This document shows, piece by piece, positions 60,382-64,000 of a DNA stretch of 64,000 nucleotides (positions are counted from its first letter, which is position 1; every line of letters starts with the position of its first letter). The stretch lies in assembly GCF_036227405.1 (NCBI RefSeq), contig NZ_CP109473.1, forward strand, positions 1,054,001 to 1,118,000, written 5' to 3'. Origin of the DNA: Streptomyces sp. NBC_01460 (GTDB lineage: Bacteria; Actinomycetota; Actinomycetes; Streptomycetales; Streptomycetaceae). The translations under genes and the position numbers were made by a program. The notes below the pieces were generated by a model. The model saw only the letters and a list, made by a program, of their open reading frames with translations, did not search any database and was not told where the DNA came from.

Positions 60382-60954
60382 AGAGAAGGAGAGGCATCGG
60401 ACACCGTCGACGGCCGCCTCGCGGCACGTCTGGGCTCGCTCCGCACCGAACACGGGTGGTCGCTGGACGAGCTGGCCCGCCGCACCGGGGTGAGCCGCTC
60501 GACCCTGTCCCGGCTGGAGCGGGGCGAGCTGAGCCCCACCACCGCCGTGCTCGGACAGCTCTGCACGGTGTACGGGCGGACGATGTCCCGGCTGCTGAGG
60601 GAGGTGGAGACGGAACCCCCGCAGCTGGTCCCCGCCGCGCTGCAGCCGGTCTGGCGGGACGACCGGGCGGGCTTCGTACGCCGCTCCGTGTCACCGCCGC
60701 ACGCAGGGCTGCGCGCCGAGGTCATCGAGGGCACGCTCGACGCCGGAGCGGACATCGCGTACGAGGACGCGCCCGTGCCCGGCGTGGAGCAGCACATCTG
60801 GGTGCTCGAAGGCACGGTCGAGATCACCGTCGACGGGACCGTGCACACGGTGCGCGAGGGCGACTGCCTGCGCTTCCGGCTGTACGGCCCCTCCCACTTC
60901 CACTGCCCGGGCCCGCTGCGGGTCCGCTACGCGTTGATGATCGTCCTGCCGTGA
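60379..60954 (+). CDS. XRE-family regulator with cupin domain
   Basis: The protein has 191 residues. The HTH lies at about 14-68 (RLGSLRTEHGWSLDELARRT, GVSRSTLSRLERGELSPTTA). The C-terminal cupin_2 domain is at about 110-190 (VPGVEQHIWVLEGTVEITVD, HTVREGDCLRFRLYGPSHFH), with metal-ligand-like His and Glu. Such regulators sense small molecules and often control a neighbouring acetyltransferase or oxidase gene; the GNAT gene follows 20 bp downstream. Confidence 0.92.
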   Translation: MREGEASDTVDGRLAARLGSLRTEHGWSLDELARRTGVSRSTLSRLERGELSPTTAVLGQLCTVYGRTMSRLLREVETEPPQLVPAALQPVWRDDRAGFVRRSVSPPHAGLRAEVIEGTLDAGADIAYEDAPVPGVEQHIWVLEGTVEITVDGTVHTVREGDCLRFRLYGPSHFHCPGPLRVRYALMIVLP

Positions 60955-60974
60955 ATGTGAAAGGACCCCGCCCC

Positions 60975-61496
60975 ATGACCGAGATCGTCCCCATGTCCGG
61001 CCCCGGACTGGTCACGTACGCCGATGAGCTCGCGGCCCTGCTGATCGAGGCGGTGGAAGGCGGGGCCTCCGTCGGATTCCTCACCCCGCTGGACCGGGCC
61101 TCCGCCGCCGACTGGTGGCGGGGACGGGCCACCACGGTCGAGACGGGGAGCCAGCAGATCTGGATCGCCCGTGACGACGAGCGGGTGGCGGGCACGATCT
61201 CCCTGGTCAGGACGGCCCTGCCCAACGCACGCCACCGCGCTGAGGTCGCCAAGCTCGTGGTCAGGCCGTCGGCCCGCGGCCGGGGGGTCGGCCGTGCGCT
61301 GCTCACCGCGGTCGAGGAGTTCGCGGCCGCCGAGGGGCTGACGCTGCTGGTCCTGGACACCGAGACGGGGAGCGACGCCGAGCGGCTGTACCGCTCGGCG
61401 GGCTGGACCCCGTGCGGCTCCGTCCCGGACTACGCGACGGACCCGTACGGCACGCTCAGGGCGACGACCTTCTACTACCGGGCGCTCACCCCCTGA
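60975..61496 (+). CDS. GNAT-family N-acetyltransferase
   Basis: The protein has 173 residues from ATG 60975. Acetyl-CoA binding motif A reads AEVAKLVVRPSARGRGVGRA, followed by LLTAVEEFAAAEGLTLLVLD and GSDAERLYRSAGW. It lies in an apparent operon with the XRE-cupin regulator. The regulator/acetyltransferase pairing suggests detoxification of a small amine. Confidence 0.9.
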   Translation: MTEIVPMSGPGLVTYADELAALLIEAVEGGASVGFLTPLDRASAADWWRGRATTVETGSQQIWIARDDERVAGTISLVRTALPNARHRAEVAKLVVRPSARGRGVGRALLTAVEEFAAAEGLTLLVLDTETGSDAERLYRSAGWTPCGSVPDYATDPYGTLRATTFYYRALTP

Positions 61497-61558
61497 GACG
61501 CCGCCCCGGAGGGGCCGTCACAATGAGAGCGACGCCACGCTACCGAGGAGACATCCCC

Positions 61559-62047
61559 ATGACGCTGCACGACATCCCGCTCCGCACGCTCACCGGCGAA
61601 GCGACCTCGCTGGGAGCCTACGAGGGTTCGGCGGTCCTGCTGGTGAACGTCGCGTCCAAGTGCGGACTCACCCCGCAGTACGCCGGACTGGAGAGGCTCC
61701 AGAAGGAGTACGGGGACCGCGGGTTCACCGTTCTCGGAGTGCCCTGCAACCAGTTCGCGGGCCAGGAGCCGGGGACCGCCGAGGAGATCCAGACCTTCTG
61801 CTCCGCGACGTACGGGGTCAGCTTCCCGCTGCTGGAGAAGATCGACGTCAACGGCGAGAACCGGCACCCCCTGTACGCGGAGCTGACGAAGCTCGACGAC
61901 GCCGAGGGCGCGGCCGGCGACGTCCAGTGGAACTTCGAGAAGTTCCTGATCTCCCCCGCGGGCGAGCCGGTCGCCCGGATCCGCCCCCGCACCGAGCCGG
62001 AGGCCCCCGAGGTCGTCGCGCTGATCGAGGCCAGCCTGCCGCAGTAG
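61559..62047 (+). CDS. Glutathione peroxidase family thiol peroxidase
   Basis: ATG 61559 with GAGGAG upstream gives 162 residues. Catalytic tetrad: Cys in NVASKCGLTPQY (Cys in place of selenocysteine), Gln in PCNQFAGQEPG, Trp and Asn in QWNFEKFL. Streptomyces lacks glutathione, so it probably uses thioredoxin or mycothiol-linked reductants (established for Cys-type GPx enzymes). It reduces peroxides in the cytoplasm. Confidence 0.93.
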   Translation: MTLHDIPLRTLTGEATSLGAYEGSAVLLVNVASKCGLTPQYAGLERLQKEYGDRGFTVLGVPCNQFAGQEPGTAEEIQTFCSATYGVSFPLLEKIDVNGENRHPLYAELTKLDDAEGAAGDVQWNFEKFLISPAGEPVARIRPRTEPEAPEVVALIEASLPQ

Positions 62048-62061
62048 CGGGACCGACGGCG

Positions 62062-62096
62062 CGCGGGGCCGGACCGGCGTACGGTCCGGCCCCGCG
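62062..62096. terminator. Strong bidirectional terminator
   Basis: A perfect 14-bp GC stem (62062-62075 with 62083-62096) and 7-nt loop lie between the convergent peroxidase and acyl-CoA dehydrogenase genes. Confidence 0.9.
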
Positions 62097-62102
62097 GCAC
62101 GG

Positions 62103-63329
62103 TCAGCGGATGGGCATCCCCGACAGGGTGCGGGCGATCACCAGACGCTGGATCTCGCTCGTGCCCTCGAAGATGGTGTAGATCGCCGCGTCCCGGTGCA
62201 TGCGCTCGACCGGGTACTCACGGGTGAAGCCGTTCCCGCCGAGGATCTGGACGGCCTGGGCGGTGACCGTCTTCGCCGTCTCGCTCGCGTACAGCTTGGA
62301 CATCGAGCCCTCGGCCGCGGTGAACGGCTTGCCGGCGCTGGCCATCCACGAGGCGCGCCAGACGAGCAGCCGGGCGGCGTCGATCTGCGTCCGCATGTCC
62401 GCCAGCTGGAAGGCGATGCCCTGGTTGTCGATGATGGGGCGGCCGAACTGCGTCCGGGTCTTCGCGTAGTCGAGCGCGACCTCGTAGGCGGCGCGGGCGG
62501 TGCCGACGGCCATGGCCCCGACGGCGGGGCGCGACGCCTCGAAGGTCGCCATGGCCGCGTTCTTGACGCGCTCGCCGCCGCTCCTGGCGCGCTCGCGGGC
62601 CCGGGCGAGGCGCTCGTCGAGCTTCTCCTTGCCGCCGAGCAGGCAGTGGCCGGGGACGCGGACGTCCTCGAGGACGACCTCGGCCGTGTGCGAGGCGCGG
62701 ATGCCGTGCTTCTTGAACTTCTGGCCCTGCGAGAGACCGGGGGTGGCCGGCGGGACGATGAAGGAGGCGTGCCCCTTCGAGCCCAGCTCCGGGTCGACGA
62801 CCGCGACGACGACGTGGACGTTGGCGATACCGCCGTTGGTCGCCCAGGTCTTGGTGCCGTTGAGCACCCACTCGTCCTTCGCCTCGTCGTACACCGCACG
62901 GGTGCGCATCGAGGCCACGTCCGAACCGGCGTCCGGCTCGGACGAGCAGAAGGCGGCGACCTTCACGTCGTCGGCGTCCCCGTACATCTGGGGGATCCAG
63001 GTGCCGATCTGCTCCTCGGTGCCGTTGGCGAGGACGCCGACGGCCGCCAGGCCCGTGCCGACGATCGACAGCGCGATACCGGCGTCGCCCCAGAAGAGCT
63101 CCTCCATGGCCATGGGGATGCCGAGGCCCGTAGGGTCGAAGAACTGCTGGGCGTAGAAGTCGAGGGAGTAGATGCCGACCTTGGCCGCCTCCTGGATGAC
63201 GGGCCAGGGCGTTTCCTCACGCTCGTCCCACTCCGAAGCGGCCGGCCGGATCACCTCGGCGGCGAATCCGTGCAGCCAGTCACGGACCTGCTTCTGGTCG
63301 TCGTTGAGCTCGAGCGTGAACTCGGCCAT
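62103..63329 (-). CDS. Acyl-CoA dehydrogenase
   Basis: ATG 63329 (MAEFTLELN) is preferred: GGAGGGAACC sits immediately before it, inside the codons of a possible start 12 bases earlier. The protein has 408 residues. Substrate/FAD segments: AAFCSSEPDAGSDVASMRTR, WVLNGTKTWATNGGIANVHV, TQFGRPIIDNQGIAFQLADM and QILGGNGFTREYPVERMHRD. The catalytic base Glu is in IYTIFEGTSEIQRLVIARTL. It oxidises acyl-CoA to enoyl-CoA in fatty-acid breakdown. It is divergent from a TetR gene with a dyad between them. Confidence 0.94.
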   Translation of the reverse strand: MAEFTLELNDDQKQVRDWLHGFAAEVIRPAASEWDEREETPWPVIQEAAKVGIYSLDFYAQQFFDPTGLGIPMAMEELFWGDAGIALSIVGTGLAAVGVLANGTEEQIGTWIPQMYGDADDVKVAAFCSSEPDAGSDVASMRTRAVYDEAKDEWVLNGTKTWATNGGIANVHVVVAVVDPELGSKGHASFIVPPATPGLSQGQKFKKHGIRASHTAEVVLEDVRVPGHCLLGGKEKLDERLARARERARSGGERVKNAAMATFEASRPAVGAMAVGTARAAYEVALDYAKTRTQFGRPIIDNQGIAFQLADMRTQIDAARLLVWRASWMASAGKPFTAAEGSMSKLYASETAKTVTAQAVQILGGNGFTREYPVERMHRDAAIYTIFEGTSEIQRLVIARTLSGMPIR

Positions 63330-63358
63330 GGTTCCCTCCATGCACGTCCGGAAAACCC

Positions 63359-63387
63359 GTTACTAGCGGTAACAACAGTCTGTTACC
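63359..63387. promoter_or_regulatory. TetR operator between acyl-CoA dehydrogenase and its regulator
   Basis: Two nested dyads share one arm: GTTAC-N5-GTAAC (63359-63373) and GGTAAC-N8-GTTACC (63368-63387). They lie between the divergent starts at 63329 and 63503. Confidence 0.7.
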
Positions 63388-63502
63388 AGCAAGTAGCTTC
63401 TGTCAACCGGTCAGCGACGGATCCGCGTGCGACAGAGCAGGGTGTTACGTTGCCCGGGCGTGACGAGATCGCAGGACAGCCGGGTGGGGCGGGAGAAACG
63501 AC

Positions 63503-64000
63503 ATGGAGACCACAAGAGGGGCCGAACGGCAGCGGACCGCGGCGGAACGCCGCCGCCGGGAGCTGCTCGAAGCCGCGGACCGGGTGGTGCTCAGGGACGG
63601 CCCGCAGGCCTCGATGAACGCGATCGCCGCGGAGGCCGGGATCACCAAGCCCATCCTCTACCGGCACTTCGGCGACAAGGGCGGCCTCTACCGCGCGCTC
63701 GCCAAACGCCACACAGACGCCCTGCTCAGCGCCCTGCGGGCCGCACTCGACGCACCCTCCGAGCGGCGCGAGCGGGTCGAGGCGACCCTGGACACCTACC
63801 TCGCGGCGATCGAGGCGCGCCCACAGGTCTACCGCTTCCTGATGCACCCGTCCGACGACGCCGCCCCCGCTCCGGAGCAGGGTTTCGACGTCGGCCGGCA
63901 CTCGGCCCCGCTGCTGCGCCGCCTGGGCGAGGAGCTGGGCAAGGTGATCGTGGAGCGGGTCGATCTCGGTCCGGACAGTGAGCAGATGGCTCGCATCTGG
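63503..64000 (+). CDS. TetR-family regulator (3' end outside window)
   Basis: From ATG 63503 the frame is open to the right edge (166 codons). HTH: RRRELLEAADRVVLRDGPQA, SMNAIAAEAGITKPILYRHF, GDKGGLYRALAKRH. The C-terminal ligand domain begins and is cut. The divergent layout with an acyl-CoA dehydrogenase and the operator between suggests control of fatty-acid degradation, in the manner of KstR/FadR-type TetR proteins. Confidence 0.9.
   Translation, partial: METTRGAERQRTAAERRRRELLEAADRVVLRDGPQASMNAIAAEAGITKPILYRHFGDKGGLYRALAKRHTDALLSALRAALDAPSERRERVEATLDTYLAAIEARPQVYRFLMHPSDDAAPAPEQGFDVGRHSAPLLRRLGEELGKVIVERVDLGPDSEQMARIW

Overview
The window is high-GC actinobacterial DNA and almost certainly a Streptomyces chromosome. 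The evidence is third-position G/C codon bias, many GTG starts, ATGA/GTGA start-stop overlaps, and typical Streptomyces families (DUF6571, DUF4328, DUF389, DUF2252, LuxR-tail/secreted-protein pairs, and a giant secreted YD-repeat protein).

Layout. (a) 1-4.4 kb, minus strand: a compact operon that looks like a linaridin-type RiPP cluster. Four paralogous small hydrophobic peptides are followed by an intercistronic hairpin, an HTTM-like membrane/alpha-beta-hydrolase fusion, a small membrane-anchored FFAP-motif protein and a SAM methyltransferase that runs off the left edge. Beside it is a truncated aldo/keto reductase with its MerR-type promoter. (b) 5.3-10.3 kb: an Mrr-like endonuclease, a TetR regulator divergent from a GNAT fusion with a palindromic operator between them, and several gene remnants. 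(c) 11.1-35.0 kb: a patchwork of secreted, toxin and immunity genes and decayed fragments. It is bracketed by a direct repeat of the 3' end of a YjbQ-family gene, with a frameshifted large serine recombinase just inside the right copy. I infer a degenerated integrative element of about 24 kb. It carries a 2877-residue YD-repeat toxin with a C-terminal NucA-like nuclease, followed by SUKH and MafI-like immunity genes, plus a sigma/anti-sigma pair, a secreted beta-propeller and a PGRP amidase. (d) 35.4-64 kb: ordinary chromosomal genes. These are a flavoprotein monooxygenase, an ABC exporter divergent from a MarR regulator, a three-domain FAD/FeS lactate-type dehydrogenase, a heterodimeric ABC exporter, NDH-2, ATP-dependent DNA ligase, a membrane metal-dependent hydrolase, a Ski2/Mtr4-like helicase, a TesB thioesterase, DUF389, DUF2252 and ClC proteins, an XRE-cupin regulator, a GNAT, glutathione peroxidase, and an acyl-CoA dehydrogenase divergent from a TetR regulator.

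The genes most worth following are the four-peptide linaridin-like operon, the element boundaries, the toxin/immunity block, and a gene at 36.6-37.3 kb interrupted by two in-frame amber codons.

All functional calls rest on motifs read by eye; no database search was possible. I saw no rRNA, tRNA or CRISPR array.
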